A stretch of DNA of 64,000 nt from assembly GCA_910586665.1 (NCBI GenBank), contig CAJUIX010000005.1, forward strand, positions 1 to 64,000. The letters are read 5' to 3'. This stretch comes from an uncultured Duncaniella sp. GTDB taxonomy: Bacteria; Bacteroidota; Bacteroidia; Bacteroidales; Muribaculaceae. The notes under the pieces were generated by a model. The model was not told where the DNA came from, did no database searches, and saw only the letters and a list, made by a program, of their open reading frames with translations. The translations under genes were made by a program, and so were the position numbers. Positions 34,186-43,406 of the stretch are shown here, piece after piece. Numbering within the stretch: the stretch's first letter is position 1; each line of letters begins with the position of its first letter.

Positions 34186-36630
34186 TTATTTTCCGTAAAT
34201 TGTGTAAGTCTCACCGGCCTTGGTGGGAAGGTCGTAGAGATAGGTTTTCTTCAGTTCCACAGGGTTAAGCTTCGCTTCGGGTGAAATTATGGGCTTCAAA
34301 CCTTCGTCGATATGGAAGAGCGAGTTGGTATTCTCACCCTTTGCAGTCTTCAGACCGGCTCCCTTGAGTGGCGTGAGCGAGCGCAGACGGCAGTTGCCGC
34401 CTATTGTCGACCTGATGACAACTTTCGATACCTTGCCATTCTTCCACGAGAGGTCAATCTCAAAGCCACCGCGTGCACGGAGACCTGTAATCTCTCCTTC
34501 AGGCCATACTGACGGAAGTGCGGGAAGTAGATAGATGAATCCATCGTGGCTCTGCATGAGCATCTCGGCGATTCCGGCCACACAGCCGAAATTACCATCA
34601 ATCTGGAACGGCGGATGGGCATCGAAGAGGTTGGGATATGTACCACCCTTCTTTTTCTCGTTGCGGACGAGAGTCAGCTGGTCGGTAATCAGCTTGTAGG
34701 CATGGTCTCCGTCAAGGAAACGGGCCCAAAGACAGACTTTCCAGCCCATGCTCCAACCGGTCGAGGGGTCGCCGCGGTGTATGAGCGATGTGCGGGCGGC
34801 ATCGAAGAGCTCGGGAGTGCGATAGGGTGAAATCTGATTGCTCGGATACATGCCATAGAGGTGTGAGACGTGGCGGTGGACATCCTCGGGATTATCCCAG
34901 TCGCCACTCCATTCCTGGAGCTGGCCCCAGCGGCCCACGCGCATGGGCGAAATCTCCTTCACGCGTGATTTCAGCTTATCGGCGAAGTCCTTGTCCGTGT
35001 CAAGAATTGTAGAGGCTGTTATGACGTTGTTCCAAAGCTCGGTGACGAGCTGATTGTCCATAGTTGCGCCCGATGTGGTGGTTGAATTGTGGCCTTTGGG
35101 ACCGTTTTCAGGAGAATTGCTGGGGCAGACGACGAGCATACCGTTGTTGGGGTCGATAATCATTGTGGCGTCGAAGAATTCGGCCGCACCCTTCATGATA
35201 GGATATGCCTCACGGAGAAAGTCGATGTCGCCGGTGTGGAGATAGTGTTCCCAAAGGTGGCGGCAGAGCCATGCGCCGCCGCTCATCCACATGCCTGAAG
35301 GGGCATTGTCGATAGCGCCGGTGACGCGCCATATGTCAGTGTTGTGATGAAGCACCCAGCCGGGAGCGCCATACATGATTTTGGCCGTCTCCGCACCTGT
35401 CTTACTCACCTCCTTGATGAGGCGGAAGAGAGGCTCGTTGAGGTGGGTCAGATTGGTCACCTCAGAGGGCCAGTAGTTCATCTCGAGATTGATGTTGCAG
35501 GTATACTTGCTGTCCCACGAGGGGAAAAGCTTGTCATTCCATATGCCCTGGAGGTTTGCGGCCTGGCCCCCCGGCTGCGAGGAGCAGACGAGGAGGTAAC
35601 GGCCGAATTTATAGTAGGTTTCGACAAGGTGATTGTCATTTGTCTCCTTGAAACGCTCGATGCGCTTGTCTGTAGGGACATCGGCATACTTGTCTTCGCC
35701 AAGGTCAAGCGACGAGGTCTCAATCTGCTTCTGATAGAAGTCGACATGCTCCTTCTTGGCATCGGCATAGGGCTTGGTGACCGCCTTGGCGAGATAGTCC
35801 TTGGCGCGGGCAATTTGGTCGCCGGTAATGTCTTGATAGTTATTGAAATTAGTAGCGATAGAGGTGTAAATCACAGCCTCGTCAGCGTTTTCGACAGAGA
35901 GGACGCCGTCGCGCGACGTCATGCGTCCACCTTTGGGGACAGCCGTCACACGACCCTGGAACTCCACCTTCCCTTTAAGACCCTCATGATTGGAGCTGAC
36001 ACCGCTAAGAGTGATGTCATTGCCTTCGGAGTCAATCATCACGTCGGGATGAGGGCTGGTCAGAGTGGCGTTGAAGGTCACACTCCCGGGCTTGTCGGCT
36101 GTGATGCGTGTGACGATGACCTGGTCAGGGAAGGAGGCGAAAGTCTCACGGGTATAGTTGACACCGTCGACATTGTAACGCACAACGGTGCGAGCGGAGT
36201 CAAGGCTCAGCTCGCGATAATAGTTGTCATATCTTGTATGGCCGGGGAAGGTGATGCGGAGGTCGCCGAATGGCTGATAAGGCATGCCCTGGTTCTTGTG
36301 TGACTTCACATGGGCGGTTGCCATGTCCTGGGCCTCGCGATATTTGCCGTCAAACACGAGCTGGCGGATTTTGGGAATCCACTCCAGGGCATCGGGATTG
36401 GCATTGTTGTTGGGCTGCCCTGCCCAAAGGGTCTCTTCGTTGAGCTGGATTTGCTCGGCGCCGGGATTGCCGAACACCATTGCGCCCAGGCGGCCGTTGC
36501 CGAGAGGAAGCGCCTCAGTCCACACTTGTGCCGGCTTGTCATACCACAACTTATGTTCCTGAGCAGCAGATGCGTCAAGCGACATAATACCAATAGCACC
36601 GATAATTAAAGATTTTGCAAGTAATTTCAT
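34186..36630 (-). CDS. GH95 alpha-L-fucosidase / alpha-L-galactosidase
   Basis: 814 aa from the ATG at 36630. This start gives a clean signal peptide (MKLLAKSLIIGAIG, cut near ASAA) and lies just downstream of a strong promoter. The open frame to 36699 starts upstream of that promoter and is rejected. GH95 features are clear: KPAQVWTEALPLGNGRLGAMVFG near the N-terminus, LLVCSSQPGGQAANLQGIWN, and CNINLEMNYWPSE (about 380) in the (alpha/alpha)6 barrel. Inverting enzymes of this family remove alpha-L-Fuc or alpha-L-Gal. In RG-II the recalled relative BT1010 removes terminal L-Gal of side chain A. Fucose versus galactose cannot be settled from sequence alone. Confidence 0.92.
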   Translation of the reverse strand: MKLLAKSLIIGAIGIMSLDASAAQEHKLWYDKPAQVWTEALPLGNGRLGAMVFGNPGAEQIQLNEETLWAGQPNNNANPDALEWIPKIRQLVFDGKYREAQDMATAHVKSHKNQGMPYQPFGDLRITFPGHTRYDNYYRELSLDSARTVVRYNVDGVNYTRETFASFPDQVIVTRITADKPGSVTFNATLTSPHPDVMIDSEGNDITLSGVSSNHEGLKGKVEFQGRVTAVPKGGRMTSRDGVLSVENADEAVIYTSIATNFNNYQDITGDQIARAKDYLAKAVTKPYADAKKEHVDFYQKQIETSSLDLGEDKYADVPTDKRIERFKETNDNHLVETYYKFGRYLLVCSSQPGGQAANLQGIWNDKLFPSWDSKYTCNINLEMNYWPSEVTNLTHLNEPLFRLIKEVSKTGAETAKIMYGAPGWVLHHNTDIWRVTGAIDNAPSGMWMSGGAWLCRHLWEHYLHTGDIDFLREAYPIMKGAAEFFDATMIIDPNNGMLVVCPSNSPENGPKGHNSTTTSGATMDNQLVTELWNNVITASTILDTDKDFADKLKSRVKEISPMRVGRWGQLQEWSGDWDNPEDVHRHVSHLYGMYPSNQISPYRTPELFDAARTSLIHRGDPSTGWSMGWKVCLWARFLDGDHAYKLITDQLTLVRNEKKKGGTYPNLFDAHPPFQIDGNFGCVAGIAEMLMQSHDGFIYLLPALPSVWPEGEITGLRARGGFEIDLSWKNGKVSKVVIRSTIGGNCRLRSLTPLKGAGLKTAKGENTNSLFHIDEGLKPIISPEAKLNPVELKKTYLYDLPTKAGETYTIYGK

Positions 36631-36653
36631 GGGAAAAGGTAGTTTTAACATAA

Positions 36654-36685
36654 CAAAATTAATCATTTTATCCCATTCCGACAAA
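36654..36685 (-). promoter_or_regulatory. Internal promoter ahead of the GH95 gene
   Basis: On the minus strand TTTG (36682-36685), a 20-nt spacer and TAATTTTG (36654-36661) match both consensus boxes. Transcription would start about 15-20 nt before the ATG at 36630. It creates a second transcription unit covering GH95 to the terminal esterase. Confidence 0.7.
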
Positions 36686-36750
36686 TCCTTAAAATACAAT
36701 AAGGGGTTAGTCTGTTAATCTGACGCAATATAGCCTTAATAACATGACAA

Positions 36751-36787
36751 ACGGAGAATGTTTTAAGAATCTTTAAACATTCTCCGT
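36751..36787 (-). terminator. Stem-loop after the second PL1 gene
   Basis: A perfect 13-bp stem (36751-36763 with 36775-36787, ACGGAGAATGTTT) has an 11-nt loop and lies 35 nt past the PL1 stop codon. The T tract after it is short (TTTGT), so termination may be partial. Confidence 0.65.
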
Positions 36788-36821
36788 CTGTTAAAAATAT
36801 CGAATTAGCCGTAGCCGCTGA

Positions 36822-38444
36822 TTATTCGGCAAGCTCATTGGCATAAACCTCTATCCAGGTATAGCCGTTGCCCGAATCCTTGGCAGAGTCGGTCGGGTCA
36901 TTGGGATTGAGACCGTGCTTCTTCTCCCATGCGTCGGGAAGACCGTCGTTGTCAGAGTCCATGTGGGGCTTGCCATTGTATTCGGGGAGGCCACCCACCT
37001 GGCGGGGATCTGTAATGATACCGTTCTTGTAAGAATCGTTAGGCAGACGACGCTTGACATAGGGGGTCGAAGAGATATACTTGTCGGCATCCTTTGCATA
37101 GATAGCCTTGCCGGTCTTCACGGTCTTGATGACGCGGGCGTCGACTGCGTCGCGACGGGGCTTGGTGGCACCGGCGTTGGCAAGCACATATTCGTAGGCG
37201 GGAGCTGTCTCCATGATAGTTACCTCTGCCATCGGGAAGGGCTTGTCGGCCTTCAGCTCCGAGATGCGCTCGGCGGGAACGGGACCGTTGTAAATCTGCA
37301 CGCCGCCGTCCCAGTTGTTGGCTGTCACCTTGTCGTTGCCCCACACGACGTTGCCGTTGACGTAGGCCTTGCCGAAGGTGTCCTTGTATTTTTTGTCACG
37401 TCCGGCCTCCATTTTTACGATACGGTAGCGGATAGGGGCGTTGGCCGAGTTGGTCTCGGTCATTGGACCCGGCTTGAAGTTGTTGTTGATAATGTTGAGG
37501 CGGCTCGTATGGTCACCACCGTCGACAGAGCGGTTCCACCAGTTGTAGGTTATGTTATTGATGAAATTGAAGTCCTCGTCCATGCCGATAGAGCAGTTGC
37601 GCGAGATGTTCGAAGCGAAGAGGTTGCGGGCAAAGGTACTGTTGTGACCGCCGATAGTCGCGCCGAAGGCATGGTTGTAGAGGTCGAGGGCTTCGGAGAA
37701 TATAGAGTTCTGAATGGTGATATTCACAGTAGGGAGCTTCTCACCCTTGCCGGTCTCGGGATTGCGGTTATAGACATGGCGATAGATTGACATATTCTCG
37801 TCTAAGCCCCACGAACCCGACACATGGTCGAGGATAATGTTGCCTACGGCGTTGCCTCCGAGGGCGTCGTCACGGAAAGCCACATCCTGGGCACCGCGAC
37901 GGAAACGCATGTGACGGATGACGACGTCATGCGTGTCGATGAGGAAGGATGCACCTGTGACGCAGACACCGTCGCCGGGTGCTGTCTGGCCGAGAATGGT
38001 GATGTAGGGTGCACGGACGGTGATAGGCGAGTTAAGCTTAATCACACCTGCCACATTGAAAACGATTGTGCGTGCCCCACCCTTCTCGCAGGCTTCGCGC
38101 AGGGTGCCGGGACCGCTGTCGGCAAGCGATGTCACCACATAGACCTTGCCGCCGCGTCCGCCGGGAGTATATGCGCCTCCACCTTCAGCTCCGGGGAAGG
38201 CAAGGATGTCGCTCTTTATCAGGTCCTCGGGTTTAGAGGCCCACGGACGGTAGGGGCGCCCCTTCTCTGCCTCCTCCTTCATTACAATAGGATAGGCCTC
38301 GGCCCATGCCTTGTCGGAAGCGGCTTCCCACTCCGCCTCCATACGGGCGGCTCGCTCCTTAATCGAGTCGGGTATCACGGGATACTGCGCAGCAAGATCC
38401 ATCGACGCTACGGCAGCAAAGATTACTAATGCTGTTTTCTTCAT
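36822..38444 (-). CDS. Pectate lyase, polysaccharide lyase family 1 (second copy)
   Basis: 540 aa with signal peptide 1-19. It has the same PL1 beta-helix layout as the gene at 14523: ILAFPGAEGGGAYTPGGRGG (about 77-96), VFNVAGVIKLN, ITILGQTAPGDGVCV and VVIRHMRFRRGAQD. It also ends in a DSDNDGLPDAWE calcium motif. It should cleave homogalacturonan by beta-elimination, freeing RG-II from flanking backbone; a PL1 (BT1023) has that place in the B. thetaiotaomicron RG-II system as I recall it. It is the last gene of the upstream transcription unit, followed by a stem-loop. Confidence 0.93.
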   Translation of the reverse strand: MKKTALVIFAAVASMDLAAQYPVIPDSIKERAARMEAEWEAASDKAWAEAYPIVMKEEAEKGRPYRPWASKPEDLIKSDILAFPGAEGGGAYTPGGRGGKVYVVTSLADSGPGTLREACEKGGARTIVFNVAGVIKLNSPITVRAPYITILGQTAPGDGVCVTGASFLIDTHDVVIRHMRFRRGAQDVAFRDDALGGNAVGNIILDHVSGSWGLDENMSIYRHVYNRNPETGKGEKLPTVNITIQNSIFSEALDLYNHAFGATIGGHNSTFARNLFASNISRNCSIGMDEDFNFINNITYNWWNRSVDGGDHTSRLNIINNNFKPGPMTETNSANAPIRYRIVKMEAGRDKKYKDTFGKAYVNGNVVWGNDKVTANNWDGGVQIYNGPVPAERISELKADKPFPMAEVTIMETAPAYEYVLANAGATKPRRDAVDARVIKTVKTGKAIYAKDADKYISSTPYVKRRLPNDSYKNGIITDPRQVGGLPEYNGKPHMDSDNDGLPDAWEKKHGLNPNDPTDSAKDSGNGYTWIEVYANELAE

Positions 38445-38489
38445 TTTTCAAATAAGGTATGTAAGATTGTGATGATTTGAATTGGTCTG

Positions 38490-41105
38490 TTATTTCTGTA
38501 TGCCGAATTCCTGCTGCTGGAGGTCGACCTCCTTGAGAATCTGGCGCTTCTCCTCTTCTGAGAGGGATGGCTGGGCCTTCTCGGCCTTAAGGCTCTGCGA
38601 AGTGACGCCACTCCTCTTCTCATCAAGATAGAGGGCGGAAATAGCGGCTGGCACACTCTCGATTTCGAGTTCTGCCGGGGTCGGGGCATGTGTACCCGGG
38701 AATTCGACACTGGCCTTAATCTTTATCTTGCCGGGAGTGCGGGTCGAGCGGATGAGCACCGGGGCCGACCCCCACTCGACCGGTCGCGGGTTGGCATGGA
38801 TTGACGCGTCACCGATGATTTCACCCTCTCCCTCGACTGTAAAGACGATGTTTTCCTTGGCGAGGCGGCGGACATTGCCGTTATCATCCGTAACCTCGGC
38901 TATTACAACAATGAAATCCGAGCCGTCGGCCACGAGAGGCTTTCCGTTCCAATCGGCACGCAGGCGGAGCTTGGTCGAGCGGCGCGAGGGCATCTTGCGC
39001 TCGGTGGCTACGACTTTGCCGTCGACTATACCCTCGGCCACCATATTGACAGCCTGCCAGTTCTTGTTGGTGTAGCTGTAGTCGCGGGCCTCCCAAAAGT
39101 CCCACACGTCCTTAAACACCACGGGGGCGGAGGGCATGCGGCCCTTCTCATGCTTGACGGGGAGGGTCCACGAGCGGGCGCCGTCATAAATCGAGAGCCG
39201 GACAGAGTCACAGTTGCTGAACACGACCACATCGGGGTCGGAGAACTGTGTCATCTCGTGCATAATATAGACCATCGGACCTGACTCGGCTGTCGGGTGG
39301 TCGAGGTCATGGTCGGTCTGGCTGCGGAACATGTAGTAGGCATATTTGGGCTGACGGAAGGCGTCATAGATACCGCCCCAGTAGGGGTCCGGGTGGTAGC
39401 CGCGCTGGTGGTCGAAGGGGTGCCACTGGGCGCCCCCGATAAACTTGCCTGTCGTGCGGTAGAGGCCGTCGTAAGTCTTGGCAAGTGACAGAGCCTGCAC
39501 CTTCATAGGTTTCTCGCCCCAGCTGCGCGAGGCGCGGTTGTCGTTGTTGTGTGCATACCAGTCGTCGACATTCTCGCCAAACTCGCGGGTGAAGATGTTC
39601 TGACGCGGCGCATCGGCCTTCTCATCGTCTCCCGGCCAGCCATAGACGAGGTCATAGTTCTCCTTGACACCAGCAGAGTGCATATCGGCAGCCGCAATCG
39701 GACGACCGGGATAGGGATACTCGTCCTTGGTAATCTGAAGCGCCTCAAGCGAGAAGTTTTCGGGATAGCGGGTCTCGTTGAGAATCGGCTCCCACATAAG
39801 GACGGAGGGATGGTTGCGGTCGCGGCGGATGATGTCACGGGTATTCTGATGCACCTTCTCGGCAAATTTCGGGTCCTTGTTCCAGAACTGCCAGCCGGGA
39901 GTGGCGACAATCACAAACATTCCAAGCTCGTCGCAGGCATCCATGAAGGAGGGGTCCTGCGGATAGTGGGCCACACGGATGATGCGGCAGCCGGCGTCAC
40001 GCAGACGCTTGGCGTCGCGCCACTGCTGGGAGTTGGGCACGGCGTTGCCGACGTAGGCGAAATCCTGATGGCGGTTGACGCCCACGAGCTGCCCGAAAGG
40101 CTTGCCGTTGAGCATGAAGCCCTTGTCGCCGTCAAATTCAAAGTAGCGGATACCCACGCGTGTGGCACCGCCGTCGACAGTGTTCTTTCCCTCTTTTACC
40201 CGCGACTCAATGCGATAGAGGGTAGGACTGTCGGGTGCCCACAGTTCGGGATTGGCCACATGTATGCTTTGGGCAACAGTGCGGGTCTCTCCGGCTTTGA
40301 CCGAAACAGGGGTGCTGACCTTGCGCACGAGCCGGCCCTGCGGGTCTATAAGCGAGGTCTCCACAGTCACCTTACGGGACTTCGCGCCAGAGTTGCGCAC
40401 GTCAGTGTCAATCTTCACATCAGCGCCCTTGTCGGAGACATTATCAAAGTGCACGAACACACCTCCGCCGGCCACACGGCCTGCCTCGACCGCATCGGTG
40501 ATGGCCACCGGCGACTTGGCAATCATCCATACGTCGCGATAGATGCCGCCGTGATAGGCGAAATCGAGCGAGTGCTGGGGCTTGCCGGGAGGGAAGCTCT
40601 TGTCATCGCTGTTGTCGGCCATGACTGCCACCACACAGCTGTCGCCCGGCTGTACGCCGGCCTCGGTGAGCGGGATGTTTATCGGAAGGTAGCCTCCAAG
40701 GTGCTCCTTGACCTCGCGTCCGTCGATATAGAACTTCTGCTTTCCCATGATTCCCTCGAAGTGGAGGGTCACGTCCTTACCTTCGGTTGACTCGGGCATC
40801 ACAAAGTGCTTGCGATACCAGGCCTTGCCCTGATAGTTGCGGCAGCCACTTCCCTCGGCGGGGAGAAGCTCGACTGTGTGGGGGGTCGACACGACTTCCC
40901 AGGAGGAGTCATCGAGATTCTTGGCGCCTCCGTCGGCCACGTCGCCGAGATGATAGCGCCAGCCGCTATTGAAATCGTAGACCTGGCGGCCGGAGTCGGA
41001 AATCGGGAAGAATCCCGCGACTGAAATCTCCTGGGGCTTCAGCTCGTCGGCAAAAGCCATCGCCGGAAGGAGCAGAAGTGAAAGAATTGTTGACAGTATT
41101 TTCAT
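38490..41105 (-). CDS. GH2 glycosidase (871 aa)
   Basis: Exported GH2 enzyme (signal 1-19). N-terminal jelly roll about 45-215 (WYRKHFVMPEST, HFEGIMGKQKFYIDG), Ig-like domain about 220-330, TIM barrel about 335-620, and C-terminal sandwich domains ending in a Lys/Glu-rich tail. In the barrel VNRHQDFAYVG is typical. Acid/base is Glu444 in ILNETRYPE and the nucleophile candidate is Glu508 in TREFGE. GH2 members include beta-galactosidase, beta-glucuronidase and alpha-L-arabinopyranosidase, all relevant to RG-II side chains A and B. It lies 14 bp after the DUF5703 gene and 45 bp before the PL1 gene. Specificity is unresolved. Confidence 0.88.
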   Translation of the reverse strand: MKILSTILSLLLLPAMAFADELKPQEISVAGFFPISDSGRQVYDFNSGWRYHLGDVADGGAKNLDDSSWEVVSTPHTVELLPAEGSGCRNYQGKAWYRKHFVMPESTEGKDVTLHFEGIMGKQKFYIDGREVKEHLGGYLPINIPLTEAGVQPGDSCVVAVMADNSDDKSFPPGKPQHSLDFAYHGGIYRDVWMIAKSPVAITDAVEAGRVAGGGVFVHFDNVSDKGADVKIDTDVRNSGAKSRKVTVETSLIDPQGRLVRKVSTPVSVKAGETRTVAQSIHVANPELWAPDSPTLYRIESRVKEGKNTVDGGATRVGIRYFEFDGDKGFMLNGKPFGQLVGVNRHQDFAYVGNAVPNSQQWRDAKRLRDAGCRIIRVAHYPQDPSFMDACDELGMFVIVATPGWQFWNKDPKFAEKVHQNTRDIIRRDRNHPSVLMWEPILNETRYPENFSLEALQITKDEYPYPGRPIAAADMHSAGVKENYDLVYGWPGDDEKADAPRQNIFTREFGENVDDWYAHNNDNRASRSWGEKPMKVQALSLAKTYDGLYRTTGKFIGGAQWHPFDHQRGYHPDPYWGGIYDAFRQPKYAYYMFRSQTDHDLDHPTAESGPMVYIMHEMTQFSDPDVVVFSNCDSVRLSIYDGARSWTLPVKHEKGRMPSAPVVFKDVWDFWEARDYSYTNKNWQAVNMVAEGIVDGKVVATERKMPSRRSTKLRLRADWNGKPLVADGSDFIVVIAEVTDDNGNVRRLAKENIVFTVEGEGEIIGDASIHANPRPVEWGSAPVLIRSTRTPGKIKIKASVEFPGTHAPTPAELEIESVPAAISALYLDEKRSGVTSQSLKAEKAQPSLSEEEKRQILKEVDLQQQEFGIQK

Positions 41106-41119
41106 GTTTAAACTATTTT

Positions 41120-43402
41120 TTACTTTAAGGTGGTCGGGAGTATCACATCTTTAGCTCGTTCAGCCGGGAGGACGGTCAGTCTGGCAAGCTTGCCGCCACT
41201 CAGGGCTGCCTCGACCGTAGTGTTGGAGGGCGCATGGAGCTTGAAGCTTATATCCTTGTCAAGAGGCCAGGCAGGGAAGAGATAAATCTTGTCGCCGTCG
41301 GTCTGCATGAGCATTTCCTGCACGCCAATCATGGCACTGCCTCCCCAGTTATGGTCAGGAGTCCAGTCGTAGCCCGGCCCGAGGAAGGCCGGGAAGCGGT
41401 GGCTGCCGTCGGCCCACTTCTCGGTATTGAGCCTGAAAGCCTCGTCGGTGAGACCGAGACATGCGGCCCAAATATTGTCCTGCTTCCAGCCGGTAGTGGA
41501 TCGGAAACGAAGTGCGTCGGGGTCATGGCTGAAAGTATTCCTCGCCAAAGCAAGGTCTGCGGAGTCACTGAGGACGCTGCCATAGAAGCGCCAGGGCCAC
41601 ACGGGGTATAGCTGCGGGGTCTCGACATTGTTGATGCGCTCCCATGACTTCGCAGGGGCAATCATGGCGCGGCCGCCGGCTACTCGCTGAGGGATTTCCG
41701 GGATGCGGCCCAGCAGAGCCGTCCACTTGGAAGTGGCAGTGTCGCCCTGCGCCTTCATGTAGTCGATATAGCTGTCGGTTACACGGCGGAGCGCAGCCAC
41801 AGTCGACGCGGCATTGTTGGCCATCTTGTATGTCTCACAGCCGGAGCCGGGGAAAAGGATGAGCTTCCCGTCACCGTCGAGACTCTTGCTGCCGCGGTGC
41901 GAGGCGAGATAGCGATAGTGCTCGTCGAAGAATGTCAGCGAACTTTCAATCAGCGGACGGTAGGCCGAGATGTCGATGCCGGCATAGCGGGCCGACTCGA
42001 GCATCATCTGACAGAATTCGAGCACGGTGTCCCACTCATATTCAAGCCAGGCATTGTACTCCACTCCCGGGTCGGCGTATGCCGGGCGCTTTGTGCCGTA
42101 CTCCATCATGTTTGGGAGGCCAAAAAGCTCGATTTGCTCTGTGAAGCAGGCCCCGTCATGGCCCCAGTAGACCTTTGAACGAAGCTCGGCATTGGCGAGC
42201 ATACGATTGTAGAAGTCAAACTGCGGCTTCATCATGTCGAAATCGCCACTCTTCAGCATGGGCCAGTAGACGAGTCGCTGGTTCTGCGCGGTCATCGTCC
42301 CACCGCCCCATGCACGATAATCAGGGGTGAATTTCTGATCATCCTTGACATATACGGGGTCGAAGGTGAAGAGGCCGCCGTTGAATTTAGTCGGCTCCTG
42401 GCCGTAGGCGTTGCAGCCGAGCATGTAGCGAAACAGCTCATAGTTGCGAGTCATGCGTGCCACAGCCGTATCGCCCTCAGCCGGGGCAGTGACGTAACTC
42501 CGTGTCCAATAGTCGCGCCACCATTTGCGGGAAGCCTCGCGGTCACGCTTAAAATTGACACTCTTCTCGATGCTGTCGAGCGACGCTATCCAGCGGTCGG
42601 TGTCGGGAGTAGCGGCATTATGCAAGGCTATTGTGAAATGGTGTTTCTTAGCAGCCTTCGCAGCCTCGAAATCCCATGAACGATAGTCAGTGTCGCCATA
42701 CACGCCCTCGCTCTCTCCGACAAAGCGCAGATTGTCGCCACTCAGACGACCGCCGGAAGTGAGGTAGGCAAGCGGATTCCAAAGGAGTGACTTCACCGAA
42801 TCCATCCCCTCGCGGGCCACGGTGACATCAAAGACTGTCTCCGCAGGATTGCGATGAAAGAAGGTGACAGCTCCGTCAGCGGCCTTTACAGAGTCGCGCG
42901 AGGTGAAGAGGGTCTTTGCCGAGGACCACTTCCAGGAGTTCTGCCTCCCCTCCCCTTTTCGGAAAGGACGGTCGGCGTAGCGCCAGTTTTCATAACTGAC
43001 AGCGGGCTTTATTGCCAGCGGACTCTCGACCTCGACATGGACCACCGGGCGGAAGACATCGGCCCACACCCGGATTTTGGAACCGTTGAGCATCATCTCG
43101 CAGTAGCCCTCGTCGAGTTTCAGCCGTTGTGAGAAATCAGCCGTGGTCTCACCCGGGATTCTCAGCCTGACGCGTCCCTGTTTGAGCAGGGTGTTGTTTT
43201 CATCATAGGCACCACTGCGGCTGATATAGAAAAGCATGTCGCCATCCTCGGCCCATACATTCAGGCCGATGTCCCCACCGCCGACAGGCATAGAGGCGGA
43301 AGAGTCATGGCTCATGCTATCCCAGACATAGTCCTCGGGGACATGGGCGCTGACAAATGGCGCGATGCCGAGCAGAAGGGTGGCTATTGGCAGAAATTTC
43401 AT
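41120..43402 (-). CDS. DUF5703-type six-hairpin glycosidase-like protein
   Basis: 760 aa, exported (signal 1-19, cut after VSA). The N-terminal beta-sandwich (about 22-290; DSMSHDSSASMPVGGGDIGLNVW) resembles the start of GH95-like enzymes and matches what I know as DUF5703. A helical barrel follows from about 300 (WWRDYWTRSYV, NYELFRYMLGCNAYGQEPTKFNGG, WGGGTMTAQNQRLVYWPML, GHDGACFTEQ), then a short C-terminal sandwich. The Asn/Gln-rich WGGGTMTAQNQRLVYW segment parallels the GH95 CNINLEMNYW region, suggesting a distant clan relative. I know no activity for the family. Its place among RG-II enzymes makes it a candidate for a side-chain linkage that still lacks an enzyme. Confidence 0.75.
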   Translation of the reverse strand: MKFLPIATLLLGIAPFVSAHVPEDYVWDSMSHDSSASMPVGGGDIGLNVWAEDGDMLFYISRSGAYDENNTLLKQGRVRLRIPGETTADFSQRLKLDEGYCEMMLNGSKIRVWADVFRPVVHVEVESPLAIKPAVSYENWRYADRPFRKGEGRQNSWKWSSAKTLFTSRDSVKAADGAVTFFHRNPAETVFDVTVAREGMDSVKSLLWNPLAYLTSGGRLSGDNLRFVGESEGVYGDTDYRSWDFEAAKAAKKHHFTIALHNAATPDTDRWIASLDSIEKSVNFKRDREASRKWWRDYWTRSYVTAPAEGDTAVARMTRNYELFRYMLGCNAYGQEPTKFNGGLFTFDPVYVKDDQKFTPDYRAWGGGTMTAQNQRLVYWPMLKSGDFDMMKPQFDFYNRMLANAELRSKVYWGHDGACFTEQIELFGLPNMMEYGTKRPAYADPGVEYNAWLEYEWDTVLEFCQMMLESARYAGIDISAYRPLIESSLTFFDEHYRYLASHRGSKSLDGDGKLILFPGSGCETYKMANNAASTVAALRRVTDSYIDYMKAQGDTATSKWTALLGRIPEIPQRVAGGRAMIAPAKSWERINNVETPQLYPVWPWRFYGSVLSDSADLALARNTFSHDPDALRFRSTTGWKQDNIWAACLGLTDEAFRLNTEKWADGSHRFPAFLGPGYDWTPDHNWGGSAMIGVQEMLMQTDGDKIYLFPAWPLDKDISFKLHAPSNTTVEAALSGGKLARLTVLPAERAKDVILPTTLK

Positions 43403-43406
43403 TGTT

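Noticed and set aside
36631..36699. Longer N-terminus for the GH95 gene
   Set aside because: It begins upstream of a strong promoter and puts 23 residues before the signal peptide.
39549..40790. 413-codon plus-strand frame opposite the 871-aa GH2 gene
   Set aside because: Antisense shadow; the GH2 catalytic motifs are on the minus strand.
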